NCBI RefSeq assembly: GCF_000767465.1
Contig: NZ_CP009291.1
Span: forward strand, 868,001-932,000
Length of the DNA stretch: 64,000 nt
Source: Novosphingobium pentaromativorans US6-1
Lineage (GTDB): Bacteria > Pseudomonadota > Alphaproteobacteria > Sphingomonadales > Sphingomonadaceae
Reading direction: 5' to 3'
Under the pieces are notes generated by a model. That model searched no databases, had not been told where the DNA came from, and saw only the letters and a program-made list of their open reading frames with translations. The translations under genes and the position numbers were made by a program. Shown here piece after piece: positions 23,974 to 32,982 of the stretch (positions within the stretch are counted from its first letter, which is position 1; each line of letters begins with the position of its first letter).

Positions 23974-25419
23974 CTATAAAATACCCATGCAGAGATACTT
24001 GATTTCCATGTAATCGTCGATTCCATGGCGCGAACCTTCGCGACCAAGGCCCGATTGCTTGACGCCGCCAAACGGCGCGACTTCGGTTGAGATCAGCCCG
24101 GTGTTGATACCGACGATCCCTGCCCCCAGCGCCTCTGCCACACGCCACACCCGACCCAGGTCGCGGGCGTAGAAATAGGCGGCAAGGCCGAATTCGGTGT
24201 CATTGGCGAGCGCGATGGCCTCCGCCTCGTCCTTGAAACGGATCACACCGGCCAGCGGCCCAAAGGTCTCTTCGCGGGCGAGTTTCATGTCTGCCTTCAC
24301 ATTGGCGACCACGGTCGGCTCATAAAAGCTGCCGCCCAGAGTATGGCGCTTGCCGCCGGTGAGCAGCGTGGCACCGCCCGAAAGCGCGTCTTCAAGGTGC
24401 TCTTCCACCTTTTCGACCGCCGCCATGTCGATCAGCGGGCCAATCACGACGCCTTCGTCCATGCCATAACCGATCGGCATGGCCTTGGCCCGTGCGGCGA
24501 GCTTGGTGACGAATTCGTCATAGACCGCATCCTGCACATAGAAGCGGTTGGTGCAGACGCAGGTCTGGCCGCAATTGCGGAACTTGGAGACGATGGCCCC
24601 TTCGACCGCCGCCTCAACATCGGCATCGTCGAACACGATGAAGGGCGCATTTCCGCCCAGCTCCATCGAGACCTTCTTCACCGTGTCGGCGCATTCGCGC
24701 AGCAGTTGCACACCAATTTCGGTTGAGCCGGTGAAGGTCAATTTACGGACCTTGGGGTTGCGCGTTAGCTCCCCGCCGATGGCCCTGGCCGAGCCGGTTA
24801 CGACGTTGAACACGCCCGCAGGCACGCCTGCTTCGTCAGCCAGCACGGCCAGAGCCAGCGCCGAATAGGGCGTTGCAGAGGCTGGCTTGAGTACCATGGT
24901 GCAGCCTGCCGCCAGTGCCGGGCCGAGCTTGCGACCGATCATCGCACTCGGGAAGTTCCAGGGGGTGATCGCCGCGACCACGCCGATGCCCTGCTTCAAG
25001 GTAACGATGCGCCGATCTGCCGCGTGAGACGGCACGACCTCGCCATAGGCGCGCTTGCCCTCTTCGGCGAACCATTCGATGAAGCTGGCGGAATAGGCGA
25101 TCTCGCCCTTGGCTTCCGAAAACGGCTTACCCTGTTCGCGGCTCAGCAACTCGCCAAGGGCATCCTGATTGGCGATCATCAGATCAAAGAAGCGACGCAT
25201 GATCTTCGCGCGTTCACCTGCGGTCTTCGCCCGCCAGGCCGGCAGCGCGGCCTCTGCGGCATCGATGGCGCGCTCGGTTTCCACTTGGCCCATGTTGGGG
25301 GCAGTCCCGAGCACCTTGCCCTTGCCCGGATCGCTGACGTTGATGGTAGCGCCATTATCGGCATCGCACCACTTGCCGTTGATGTAGCATTGCTGTCGTA
25401 GGAAATGTGTGTAGTCCAC
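23974..25419 (-). CDS. gabD: NAD(P)-dependent succinate-semialdehyde dehydrogenase-like aldehyde dehydrogenase
   Basis: A 481-residue aldehyde dehydrogenase of the GabD/SSADH type. Motifs: TPWNFPSAMI near the coenzyme site, KPASATPYSA, FTGSTEIG, MELGGNAPFIVFDDAD (general base Glu) and GQTCVCTNR (catalytic Cys). It starts at GTG 25419, five bases after AAGGAGTTGAT. It oxidises succinate semialdehyde to succinate in relatives. Here it is the last gene of the catabolic cluster and fits as the enzyme for the C4 semialdehyde released by HpaI. A substrate such as fumarate semialdehyde is equally possible. Confidence 0.88.
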   Translation of the reverse strand: MDYTHFLRQQCYINGKWCDADNGATINVSDPGKGKVLGTAPNMGQVETERAIDAAEAALPAWRAKTAGERAKIMRRFFDLMIANQDALGELLSREQGKPFSEAKGEIAYSASFIEWFAEEGKRAYGEVVPSHAADRRIVTLKQGIGVVAAITPWNFPSAMIGRKLGPALAAGCTMVLKPASATPYSALALAVLADEAGVPAGVFNVVTGSARAIGGELTRNPKVRKLTFTGSTEIGVQLLRECADTVKKVSMELGGNAPFIVFDDADVEAAVEGAIVSKFRNCGQTCVCTNRFYVQDAVYDEFVTKLAARAKAMPIGYGMDEGVVIGPLIDMAAVEKVEEHLEDALSGGATLLTGGKRHTLGGSFYEPTVVANVKADMKLAREETFGPLAGVIRFKDEAEAIALANDTEFGLAAYFYARDLGRVWRVAEALGAGIVGINTGLISTEVAPFGGVKQSGLGREGSRHGIDDYMEIKYLCMGIL

Positions 25420-25446
25420 ATCAACTCCTTTACATGTAGTTTCATT

Positions 25447-26904
25447 TCAATTCCGCAAGGCGATACTTATGCTTTTCTGCTCGGTATAGGAAAGCATTTC
25501 TTGAATCCCTTCGTCTCGGCCCACACCAGAATTCTTGTAACCACCGTAGTTCAGCCCCCGGTAGTGCGGGCCAACCGAGTTCACCCAGACAAACCCTGCC
25601 CTCACCCGCCGGGCCATTGCCAACGCGTCATCGATGTTGTTTGTCCAGATGGAGGCGGTCAGGCCGTACTCCACGTCATTCGCGATCCGCAAGGCCTCGT
25701 CAAAATCAGACCATTTCATGACTGACAGCACCGGGCCGAAAATCTCTTCCTGCGCAATGCACATCCCGGGCTTCACATCGCCGAATAAGGTTGGTCGTAG
25801 CCAAAAACCGCGTTTGAATTCGGGGCCTTTCGGACGTTCTCCCCCAGCAAGTAGCTTGGCACCTTCGGCTTTTGCAGTCTCGATATAGCGAAGCACCTTC
25901 TCGTATTGCCCCTGAGAATTGATCGCCCCCATTTCGCTGGCTTCATCCATCGGATTTCCCACCCGCATGGCGTCGATCCGCTCGGCCAACTGGGAAACGA
26001 CCTCATTGTAAATCGATTCGTGAAGCAAAAGCCTGCTGGTCGAACCGCAGGACTGGCCCTGCCACGTAAAGTTCATGCCCTGGATCGCCGCAGTTACGAT
26101 GTCTGAAACATTCACATCCGGGAAGACGATCATTGGATTCTTGCCTCCCAACTCTAGCGTGATGTTCTTTACCGCAACTTCCGCCGCCATGCGCTGTATC
26201 GCCATTCCCGTGCGGGCCGATCCAATGAAGGCGATCCGCTTCACCTGCGGGTGAACGGCCAAGGCAGCCCCCACCTGCGGCCCCAGTCCAGTTACGATGT
26301 TGAATACGCCCGGCGGCAGGGCCTGCTGGGCGATCTCAGCCAGAAGCAGGGCGGACAAGGAAGCGGTTTCGGGCGGCTTCACAACCACCGAATTGCCAGC
26401 CATCAGCGCCCCTGCCGTGTGCCCTGTGGCAAAAAGGATGGGGTGATTGAAGGGAATGATGCGACCCACTGTGCCATATGGCTCGCGAAGGGTAAGATGC
26501 AGATTGTTAGGCGTGGAGGGAACGGTTTCCCCCTTCAGTTCATAACCTAACCCGGCATAATAGTTGATTCCGCCGACACCAGTTTTTACATCGCCTCGCA
26601 TCGGGGTGATCGTGTTTCCGGTATCGCGTACTTCCACTTCCAGAAGTTCGTCTGCCCGTTCCATGATAAGTTCACCGAATCTGCGCAGGGCCTCGGCACG
26701 ACCGGCGACTCCGATTCCATTCCAGGCCTCCCAACTCCCTTCCGCAGCTTCGACGGCCTTTTCGACATCACGCGCTGTACCGGCAGGAAACTTTCCAATG
26801 ACTTCCTCGGTAGCCGGATCAATCGAAGAGACGAACTCCCCGCTCTCACTCTCAACGAGTTCGCCACCGATTAGCATCCTTGCGGACTTGACCATGCTTT
26901 TCAT
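25447..26904 (-). CDS. NAD-dependent aldehyde dehydrogenase (aromatic aldehyde type possible)
   Basis: A 485-residue class 3-domain aldehyde dehydrogenase with IIPFNHPILF, KPPETASLSALLL, FIGSARTG, LELGGKNPMIVFPD and the catalytic Cys in WQGQSCGSTSR. CGGAGATTTT precedes the ATG. In NahE-type pathways an aldehyde dehydrogenase oxidises the aromatic aldehyde released by the aldolase; this gene may play that role. The sequence does not fix the substrate. It lies 27 bases before the SSADH-like gene and is probably cotranscribed with it. Confidence 0.88.
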   Translation of the reverse strand: MKSMVKSARMLIGGELVESESGEFVSSIDPATEEVIGKFPAGTARDVEKAVEAAEGSWEAWNGIGVAGRAEALRRFGELIMERADELLEVEVRDTGNTITPMRGDVKTGVGGINYYAGLGYELKGETVPSTPNNLHLTLREPYGTVGRIIPFNHPILFATGHTAGALMAGNSVVVKPPETASLSALLLAEIAQQALPPGVFNIVTGLGPQVGAALAVHPQVKRIAFIGSARTGMAIQRMAAEVAVKNITLELGGKNPMIVFPDVNVSDIVTAAIQGMNFTWQGQSCGSTSRLLLHESIYNEVVSQLAERIDAMRVGNPMDEASEMGAINSQGQYEKVLRYIETAKAEGAKLLAGGERPKGPEFKRGFWLRPTLFGDVKPGMCIAQEEIFGPVLSVMKWSDFDEALRIANDVEYGLTASIWTNNIDDALAMARRVRAGFVWVNSVGPHYRGLNYGGYKNSGVGRDEGIQEMLSYTEQKSISIALRN

Positions 26905-27013
26905 AAAATCTCCGAAAATTGCTTTTCACGGAATCGCACCAATCCGATACGGAAACAAATGCACCACGGGACAGTTACTCAGTCGGCGCGCGCGGCATCT
27001 CCTCTTCCGTCAA

Positions 27014-27898
27014 CTATTGCCTGAAGGCGTCGGGAGGTGCCCCCGCCACACCCCAGACGTCGCCTTTGTGTTCCGCCCCCCAGAACCTGGTTTCGAGGTC
27101 CTCATCGACCGGAAATTTCTGCATGTCGCCATAATATTCGACGAAGTTTCCTGCCGGATCCTGATAATAACTGAAGACATTATTCCCAGGTCCATGTCGT
27201 CCAACACCCCACGAAATTGATACACCCAGGTCCCGAAGCCTGGCAAAATTGCGCATGACATTATCAATTGAACCGACATCGAACGCGAGATGCTGAAGCC
27301 CTGCCCGTCCCGTCTTCGAGCCAACCAGCGCAAGGGAATGGTGGTCCTCGTTGCCGCATTTGAGAAAGGACATCCCCAAATGCGTCCTGTCGGTCACTGA
27401 AAAACCAAGCAAGCCATAGAATGCCTCAGAAACTGATGAGTCCGGAGTCCACAGCACGACATGCCCAATGTTCTGCGGAGCCAGACTGTCGGCAACTGCC
27501 TCGCAGGGCCGATCAGGACGCGTCGGCACGACAAGTCGGATCTGCCGGCCATCGGGATCGGTAGTTACAAGCCCGTACGCCTCGCCTGGTGCCAAATCAG
27601 CTTCGCTCAAAGCATACACTACGTGGCTAGACGTTTCGATCTTGCGCTCAAGGCTCAGAAGATCTTCACGAGTAGCGACAGTGAGGCTAATATTTACGAT
27701 CCCCGGTTCGCCGCTGCTCAGGAGGAGGTTATCGTGATCGGCGCAAGCCGTCCGGAAGGCGTGAGAATCATCCCGTTCCCCCATATCCTCCAGCAGCCAG
27801 ACATCACGATAGAACGCAATGGCCTCGGCATAACAAGGTACCCGCAGCGCTATGCTGTGGATGCCTGTCACGCGGGGGCGGGGCGCGATTGAACTCAT
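27014..27898 (-). CDS. Type I extradiol dioxygenase (two-domain VOC fold)
   Basis: A 294-residue two-domain vicinal-oxygen-chelate protein. The iron ligands of extradiol dioxygenases are in place: His in NIGHVVLW (about 146), His in LQHLAFDV (about 203), Glu in FVEYYGD (about 254). It would cleave a catechol-type ring next to the diol using Fe(II) and O2. The ATG at 27898 is preferred (GGAGTG upstream); an ATG at 27913 is also in frame. It is separated from the upstream gene by 250 bases, so it may have its own promoter. Length fits the BphC/catechol 2,3-dioxygenase family. Confidence 0.85.
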   Translation of the reverse strand: MSSIAPRPRVTGIHSIALRVPCYAEAIAFYRDVWLLEDMGERDDSHAFRTACADHDNLLLSSGEPGIVNISLTVATREDLLSLERKIETSSHVVYALSEADLAPGEAYGLVTTDPDGRQIRLVVPTRPDRPCEAVADSLAPQNIGHVVLWTPDSSVSEAFYGLLGFSVTDRTHLGMSFLKCGNEDHHSLALVGSKTGRAGLQHLAFDVGSIDNVMRNFARLRDLGVSISWGVGRHGPGNNVFSYYQDPAGNFVEYYGDMQKFPVDEDLETRFWGAEHKGDVWGVAGAPPDAFRQ

Positions 27899-28153
27899 TT
27901 TCAGACACTCCATTAATGCAGCACTTCAATTGGCAAAAAAATCAAAAAGTAATACCAAGCTTGATTGACTGGAAACCTTGCGCCTACCAAATTGAGCTCG
28001 ATATCCCGTGCCGGATTGAATAAAAAAACGATCAAGCTGCCGCTGCCTCACCGAAACTGACGCAACGGCTCTACCCAATGCCCCATGATGTCAGATCATG
28101 GGATCCAAGGTAATCACACTCAAATAGATTCATAATAGTAAACCTCAGCACAA
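27899..28153. promoter_or_regulatory. Intergenic region with 8-bp inverted repeat, possible operator
   Basis: About 250 bases, AT-richer than the genes around it. CCCATGAT-GTCAG-ATCATGGG (28082-28102) is a perfect inverted repeat located upstream of the extradiol dioxygenase and downstream of the hydrolase. No run of T follows on the minus strand, so an operator is more likely than a terminator. No -35/-10 pair can be assigned with confidence. Confidence 0.35.
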
Positions 28154-29389
28154 TCATATCGGCTTTCCTTCACTTGTTGCCCAGATATCCATCATCAAAT
28201 CGTTAGGCCTGATGTTCTTGTCGAGAAGCTTGTCGGCAATTTCCGAGCCCATGATTGGAAGACCATTCTTCTCAAGCAAGCCGGCCTGAACAAGAACCGA
28301 TGCCTGGTCCCAATAAATATGTTCATTGTATACCTTGCCCCCCTTGAAGGAGACTATAGCAACCATGGGAACCTTCATGTATCTACCGGTCGGTTCAATA
28401 CCAGGAAGAAGATAAGGTATCTCCCGGTCATGGGTAAAACACATGATCATCTCATCGACGACACGGTTTACGCCCACGGTCCTGGAAATCGATATCATCC
28501 TCGTATCTTCGGGATGAACATCAACAAAGTGGTACTTGTAGAATCTCAAAAGCATATCGTGACCAACACCCCCCGTAAGAGTGGGAGCGATGTTGACGTA
28601 GGGATTGTCGACCATGGTCTTGAGAGTCTCAGCCGCATCCTTGGTCACGAACTCATGATAAAGATGGGTCTCCCAGATGCCCTCGATATCGAATTTCGGA
28701 CCAATCGCCGAACGAATGGTCGTTAACGCTCTTGTAAACGCCAATTCTGCGGCACCCGGATCGTAAAACGCCCGATCATCATTAGCGAAGCCATGCCCCA
28801 CATTTGGATACATTCGAAGAGACATGTTGCCCCGGTGCCCATCGACAAAGGCTTGCATCGCCTCGAATTCAGGCTGGCAATGCTCGTCTTCGGTCCCATA
28901 GTGGAAGCTGATCGGGATTTTCACCTTTTCCATTTCGTCCAGATGATTGGCAATACCCACGCCGTAATAGCTGACCGCACAATCGATATCCGTTCTCGCC
29001 GCAGTCAGTGCGGCCAGTGTCCCGCCAAGACAGAAACCGACCACGCCGACCCCACCGACATGCTGTGACATCTTCCGCATGGTGCCAATGGTTGCTTCGA
29101 TGTCCTTTATCGCAAGATCAGCATCGAATTTCTGATATAACTCCATTGCGCGATCAAACTCGGCGTCGCTCAATTCGACGCCAGGCTGAATTCGCCAGTA
29201 CAGATCCGGAACGAGGACGACATAGCCGTCCTCGGCAAACCTATCGGCCATTCGCCGCATATGTGATGTTACGCCAAAGGCTTCATGCAGAAGGACCAGT
29301 CCTGGGCCGGTCTGATCAGGCGGCAAGGCGACATAAGCGTTGAACCTGCCGCCGTCAGCTGCTTGGATTGCTAAATTCTTCATGTGCAT
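28154..29389 (-). CDS. Dienelactone hydrolase fused to a SnoaL/NTF2-like domain
   Basis: A 411-residue protein with two parts. Residues 1-230 are a dienelactone hydrolase-type alpha/beta hydrolase: nucleophile Cys120 in GFCLGG, Asp168 in GTEDEHC and His199 in NVGHGFAND. Residues 231-411 form an NTF2/SnoaL-like domain (IWETHLYHEFVTKDAAETLK, YNEHIYWDQASVLVQAGLL). AGGAG precedes the ATG by five bases. Hydrolysis of a lactone or an enol ester made during ring cleavage is plausible. The fusion is uncommon in my experience of the family, and the partner domain could be an isomerase or a binding lid. Confidence 0.85.
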   Translation of the reverse strand: MHMKNLAIQAADGGRFNAYVALPPDQTGPGLVLLHEAFGVTSHMRRMADRFAEDGYVVLVPDLYWRIQPGVELSDAEFDRAMELYQKFDADLAIKDIEATIGTMRKMSQHVGGVGVVGFCLGGTLAALTAARTDIDCAVSYYGVGIANHLDEMEKVKIPISFHYGTEDEHCQPEFEAMQAFVDGHRGNMSLRMYPNVGHGFANDDRAFYDPGAAELAFTRALTTIRSAIGPKFDIEGIWETHLYHEFVTKDAAETLKTMVDNPYVNIAPTLTGGVGHDMLLRFYKYHFVDVHPEDTRMISISRTVGVNRVVDEMIMCFTHDREIPYLLPGIEPTGRYMKVPMVAIVSFKGGKVYNEHIYWDQASVLVQAGLLEKNGLPIMGSEIADKLLDKNIRPNDLMMDIWATSEGKPI

Positions 29390-29445
29390 CTTACTCCTGC
29401 TCCCGTTGAGGAATATTACCCGGACATCCAGCGGTCACGTATCGC

Positions 29446-30243
29446 TTATTTTGCTAATTCCCCGCCATCAACCAGCACGACCGCCCCGGTCATAAAGGCG
29501 GCAAGGTCGGAAACCAGAAACAGCACTACTCGCGCGACGTCATCCGGTACGCCTGCGCGACCGAGCGGAAGCGAATGGGCAAAGTTGTCCAAACCTTCGG
29601 CGACTTCTGGACCGAGCTTGCGCATCTGCATTACGCCGTCAGACGTGGTCATTGTCGGAGCGACAGCAAGAACCCTGATGCCCTTTCCAGCCAATTCGAC
29701 GGCCAGGCTCTTGGTCACACCAACCACTCCATGTTTGGAAGCGACATAGTGGATAGCACTCACACCCGTGTTGAAGCTGTTCGTGGAGGCAAGATTGACA
29801 ATGACGCCTTGCCCCTGCATCCGCAGCGCCGCCTCGCGACCCCCGAAGAATGTGCCGCGCAGATTGATATCCAGAACCCGGCTCCAGTCATCATCAGGCA
29901 ATTCGAGCGCCTTGCCCGCAGGAAAAATACCTGCGTTGTTGATCCAGATGTCCAATCGACCGGTCCTGGCAATCGCAAAGTCGCCCAGCGCCGCAATCGA
30001 GGCATGGTCGCGCACATCGACTTTGACGCCTGCATGAGGCACACTCGTTTCGGCAAGGTTCGCGGCCACAGATTGCGCCTTGCCTTCGTCGAGATCGCCA
30101 ATCATGACGGCTGCACCAGCTTCGGCCAGTCGGCGAGCAATCGACTTGCCAATGCCTGCGGCACCGCCCGTAATCACGGCCGTCCGGCCAGCGAGCGAAA
30201 TCAAATCACCAAGCGCAACATCAGAATAATCTTTTACCGGCAT
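29446..30243 (-). CDS. Short-chain dehydrogenase/reductase (classical SDR)
   Basis: A 265-residue classical SDR: TGGAAGIG (25-32), NNAG (102-105), Ser in NLASTNSF, Tyr166-x-x-x-Lys170 (YVASKHG). Asp at the end of the second strand (MIGDLDEG) suggests NAD rather than NADP. In this setting it could oxidise a cis-dihydrodiol or an alcohol intermediate. GGGGAG precedes the ATG. A Pht4-like dehydrogenase is also encoded in the cluster, so the two may act on different intermediates. Confidence 0.87.
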   Translation of the reverse strand: MPVKDYSDVALGDLISLAGRTAVITGGAAGIGKSIARRLAEAGAAVMIGDLDEGKAQSVAANLAETSVPHAGVKVDVRDHASIAALGDFAIARTGRLDIWINNAGIFPAGKALELPDDDWSRVLDINLRGTFFGGREAALRMQGQGVIVNLASTNSFNTGVSAIHYVASKHGVVGVTKSLAVELAGKGIRVLAVAPTMTTSDGVMQMRKLGPEVAEGLDNFAHSLPLGRAGVPDDVARVVLFLVSDLAAFMTGAVVLVDGGELAK

Positions 30244-30287
30244 CTCTCAACTCCCCATGGGACGGGTACTACGGTAGGCTGATCGTA

Positions 30288-30737
30288 TCAGCCTTGCCTG
30301 TGCTCGTCGGTTTCAAACACGACCTCGATGCGCCGTTCGTAAATGCGCCACCGGCCATCGGGGCAGCGCCTATAGATGTCCTTGGCATCGGCCAGCGCCA
30401 CTGCCTCTGGCGGAGCTGTGTCCCGGTGCTGTGTGCGGTAGAGCGTGACGAAGCTGACGCCAAGGATCTGATCGGGGCCGTCCATCACGAAACGGAAGTT
30501 GGTGAACACATGTCGCACGCGGCGATCGGACTTGCCAGCGCTCAACCGACCGTATGCATTCACGCCTTCCCGTCCGACATACTCTGTACCGGAAGGAAGA
30601 ACAAATCGCCCATCTTCAGTATAGAGTTCAGCAAGGTTTTCAGAGCAGCAGAAATCAACACGATAGGCATGCTCAGCAATCAAAGCTTCCAATTCGGCTC
30701 GAATGACGGGATTTGTAACAATATCTTCTGCATCCAT
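30288..30737 (-). CDS. SnoaL/NTF2-like protein (ring-hydroxylating dioxygenase beta-subunit fold)
   Basis: A 149-residue protein with the NTF2 fold (LIAEHAYRVDFCCSENLAEL, YTEDGRFVLPSG, GVSFVTLYRTQHRD, WRIYERRIEVVFE). The family includes isomerases, cyclases, dehydratases and small subunits of ring-hydroxylating dioxygenases. Because a true beta subunit is encoded at 34010, this one is more likely an accessory enzyme. No catalytic residue can be assigned. Confidence 0.75.
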   Translation of the reverse strand: MDAEDIVTNPVIRAELEALIAEHAYRVDFCCSENLAELYTEDGRFVLPSGTEYVGREGVNAYGRLSAGKSDRRVRHVFTNFRFVMDGPDQILGVSFVTLYRTQHRDTAPPEAVALADAKDIYRRCPDGRWRIYERRIEVVFETDEHRQG

Positions 30738-30761
30738 TATTGCTTCCTCTGCTTTTAGACA

Positions 30762-31736
30762 TCAGTTCGCCAAGTTGACTGAAAGCTCCCGGCGCAGTTC
30801 CACCCATCGACGACCGCAATCTCTTGAGAGTTCGGCATAGTTCTCGGGAAAATGATTATACGGCGGCCGCACCGGACCCGGGATACAGTAGTTGGCCTCG
30901 GCGATGCGCGTTTTTTCAACCTGGATGTTGTAGGACGCAAAGCCTTCCTGATCGGCCAGTATCGGCTGTATCGGTTGGTTGGCCCAAGCGATTCTTTCAC
31001 CCAAGCGGTTAGCCTCGGATGTATCGTTGCGGTTAATTGCGTCAATTAGCGCCTTGGCGGGTTCCGGCCCCATGGCGGCAGCGGTGGCCCAGCACGAAGT
31101 CGTCGTCTCCGGAGAAATTTCGAAGAACTGGTTTGCAACCATGTCGCTGGGCATGAAGTGGATGCGTCCGCCCGTTTCGGCAATGTTGCGCGCCAGATCG
31201 CGAGCGTGCGACGACTTGGCGCTGACAACGCTTGGAGCATTGCGGGCAACAGCCGCCCAGAATTCCGTCGGAAACGAAAAACGGAATGCGCGCGCGTTGG
31301 CATAGACCATAACGGGAAGATCGGGAAATGCTTCGGATACATCGCTGTAGAAACCAACCGCCATGTCCAGGGTGCATGGTTGCCACATGGGCAAGCCCAG
31401 CATGGTGGCATCGGCACCTTGCGCCTTCAAGAAGCTCAAGCGGTCGAAGACCTCGTGTCCTCCAAGCGCGGTCGCCCCGACGACAAGCGGGATTCGCTTG
31501 TCTACGGTTCGGCACACACAATCCACGAATGCCCGAAAATCTGCTGCGGAAAGAGTTGCACATTCGCCGGTCGTACCAAGAATGATCAAACCATCGGCCC
31601 CGTCGCGGATCAGATTATTGACAAGCCGTTCGGTTTCGTCGAGCGCAATCGTATTTTTCGCACTAAGGGCATCTGAACCCGGCACGGCGGGCGTCGGAAT
31701 GATAGCGTAAAGCCCTTTGAAATCGGATGCTTGCAT
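30762..31736 (-). CDS. NahE-like hydratase-aldolase (dihydrodipicolinate synthase superfamily)
   Basis: A 324-residue class I aldolase. It follows the trans-o-hydroxybenzylidenepyruvate hydratase-aldolase pattern closely: TPAVPGSD, GTTGECATLS, ATMLGLPMWQP, VMVYANARAFRFSFPTEFWA, the Schiff-base Lys in VVSAKSS (174) and GPVRPPYN near the end. Such enzymes split an arylidene-pyruvate into an aromatic aldehyde and pyruvate. That implies a bicyclic or side-chain-bearing aromatic upstream in the pathway. The exact substrate is unknown. Confidence 0.82.
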   Translation of the reverse strand: MQASDFKGLYAIIPTPAVPGSDALSAKNTIALDETERLVNNLIRDGADGLIILGTTGECATLSAADFRAFVDCVCRTVDKRIPLVVGATALGGHEVFDRLSFLKAQGADATMLGLPMWQPCTLDMAVGFYSDVSEAFPDLPVMVYANARAFRFSFPTEFWAAVARNAPSVVSAKSSHARDLARNIAETGGRIHFMPSDMVANQFFEISPETTTSCWATAAAMGPEPAKALIDAINRNDTSEANRLGERIAWANQPIQPILADQEGFASYNIQVEKTRIAEANYCIPGPVRPPYNHFPENYAELSRDCGRRWVELRRELSVNLAN

Positions 31737-31764
31737 TGCCTTAAGACCTTTCTAGTACTTTATC

Positions 31765-32964
31765 TTATATTCCCACCTGACGGCTCAATTGTATCTCACG
31801 GCCCTCTAGCGCGGATTGCCTGATGGCAAGGCACACTTCCATAGTGGCACGCGCCCAGTGTCCATCGCGAAGCAGCGGTTGTTGGCCCGCAAAGGCATCG
31901 TACATTTCATCCACAAGTCCGCTTTTGTCCGGAAAGACTTTCGGTCCGGGGATGGCAATCTCCCGGATGCCCTCACGCCCGTAATGTTCAAGTCCACGGG
32001 CCGTCTGGCGCAGATCGCCATCGCGCCCTGTTACGATTGTCACACCGAAATGAGGATGTGCCCGGCTAGCCGGATCATCGTGCGACGGGGAAGGTTTACC
32101 ACCCAGTCCACGCTGGGCCTTCAGCGCCGATTCGTCGGCGCCAGCCGGAAGCGCGCTAAGGGCACGACGCGCCGATCCATTTAAGCCAGATGGCTTTGAC
32201 TCACCGAGCTCGCCGACCCAGTCATGGAATTGATCCGAATCGAAGAAATCGTAACCACTGTAAACAATGACCGCCACGGCGCCCCCTTCGAACTGGAGAA
32301 ACGCTGAATAGGCCCCATCAGTCGGCCTGTCCGGATCGAGAGCCCACGAGGCCGAGCGGACGCTTTCCACTTTCCCGCCTCCAAGTAAGCGCACAATGTC
32401 CACCTGATGCGGAGCCTGGTTGTAAATCGCCCCGCCGCCGCTTTCGGTTCGGAGTTCCTCGTACCGACGAGGTCGGTAAAGAAAATTAGTGTAATTGAAA
32501 TTGTTGATCAATGCCAACGGTCCAATTGCACCTTCGCAAATCAAGCGCCGCATCTCGATAATTGGCGCATCAAAGGCGTGAGTATGCCCGACGACAAGAA
32601 GAACCTTGGCGTGCTCTGCCGCCTCGATCATGGCATCGCAGTCTTCCAAGGTCAGCGCCATCGGCTTTTCGACGATGATGTGTTTGCCTGCCCGGGCTGC
32701 AAGAACCGCATGTTCGCGGTGCAGTTGATGAGGGGTCGCGATATAAACGACATCAACATCTGAACAGGAGCAAAGATCCTCGGGATGCGCAAATGCTGGC
32801 GCAGAAAACTCGGTCGAGAATGCATCACGGGCATCCTCGCGAGGATCCGCACCGGCGGCGATAACAACGTGCGGATGGGTTTGGAAGCTTGGAAGCATCT
32901 GACGCGCTGCACCACCAAGGCCGATAACTCCAACGCGCATCTGCGGAGCTTGAACTGCTGGCAT
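31765..32964 (-). CDS. Gfo/Idh/MocA-family oxidoreductase (Pht4-like)
   Basis: A 399-residue NAD(P)-dependent oxidoreductase: Rossmann motif VGVIGLGGAARQM, EKPMALTLEDCDAMIEAAE and the substrate-domain segment GGGAIYNQAPHQVDIVRLLG. 4,5-dihydro-4,5-dihydroxyphthalate dehydrogenase (Pht4) belongs to this family. Its position next to a Pht5-like decarboxylase and a Rieske oxygenase makes a dihydrodiol dehydrogenase role likely. GAAGAAGGA precedes the ATG. A sugar dehydrogenase role is less likely in this neighbourhood. Confidence 0.82.
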   Translation of the reverse strand: MPAVQAPQMRVGVIGLGGAARQMLPSFQTHPHVVIAAGADPREDARDAFSTEFSAPAFAHPEDLCSCSDVDVVYIATPHQLHREHAVLAARAGKHIIVEKPMALTLEDCDAMIEAAEHAKVLLVVGHTHAFDAPIIEMRRLICEGAIGPLALINNFNYTNFLYRPRRYEELRTESGGGAIYNQAPHQVDIVRLLGGGKVESVRSASWALDPDRPTDGAYSAFLQFEGGAVAVIVYSGYDFFDSDQFHDWVGELGESKPSGLNGSARRALSALPAGADESALKAQRGLGGKPSPSHDDPASRAHPHFGVTIVTGRDGDLRQTARGLEHYGREGIREIAIPGPKVFPDKSGLVDEMYDAFAGQQPLLRDGHWARATMEVCLAIRQSALEGREIQLSRQVGI

Positions 32965-32982
32965 CGAGCTGTCCTTCTTCGG

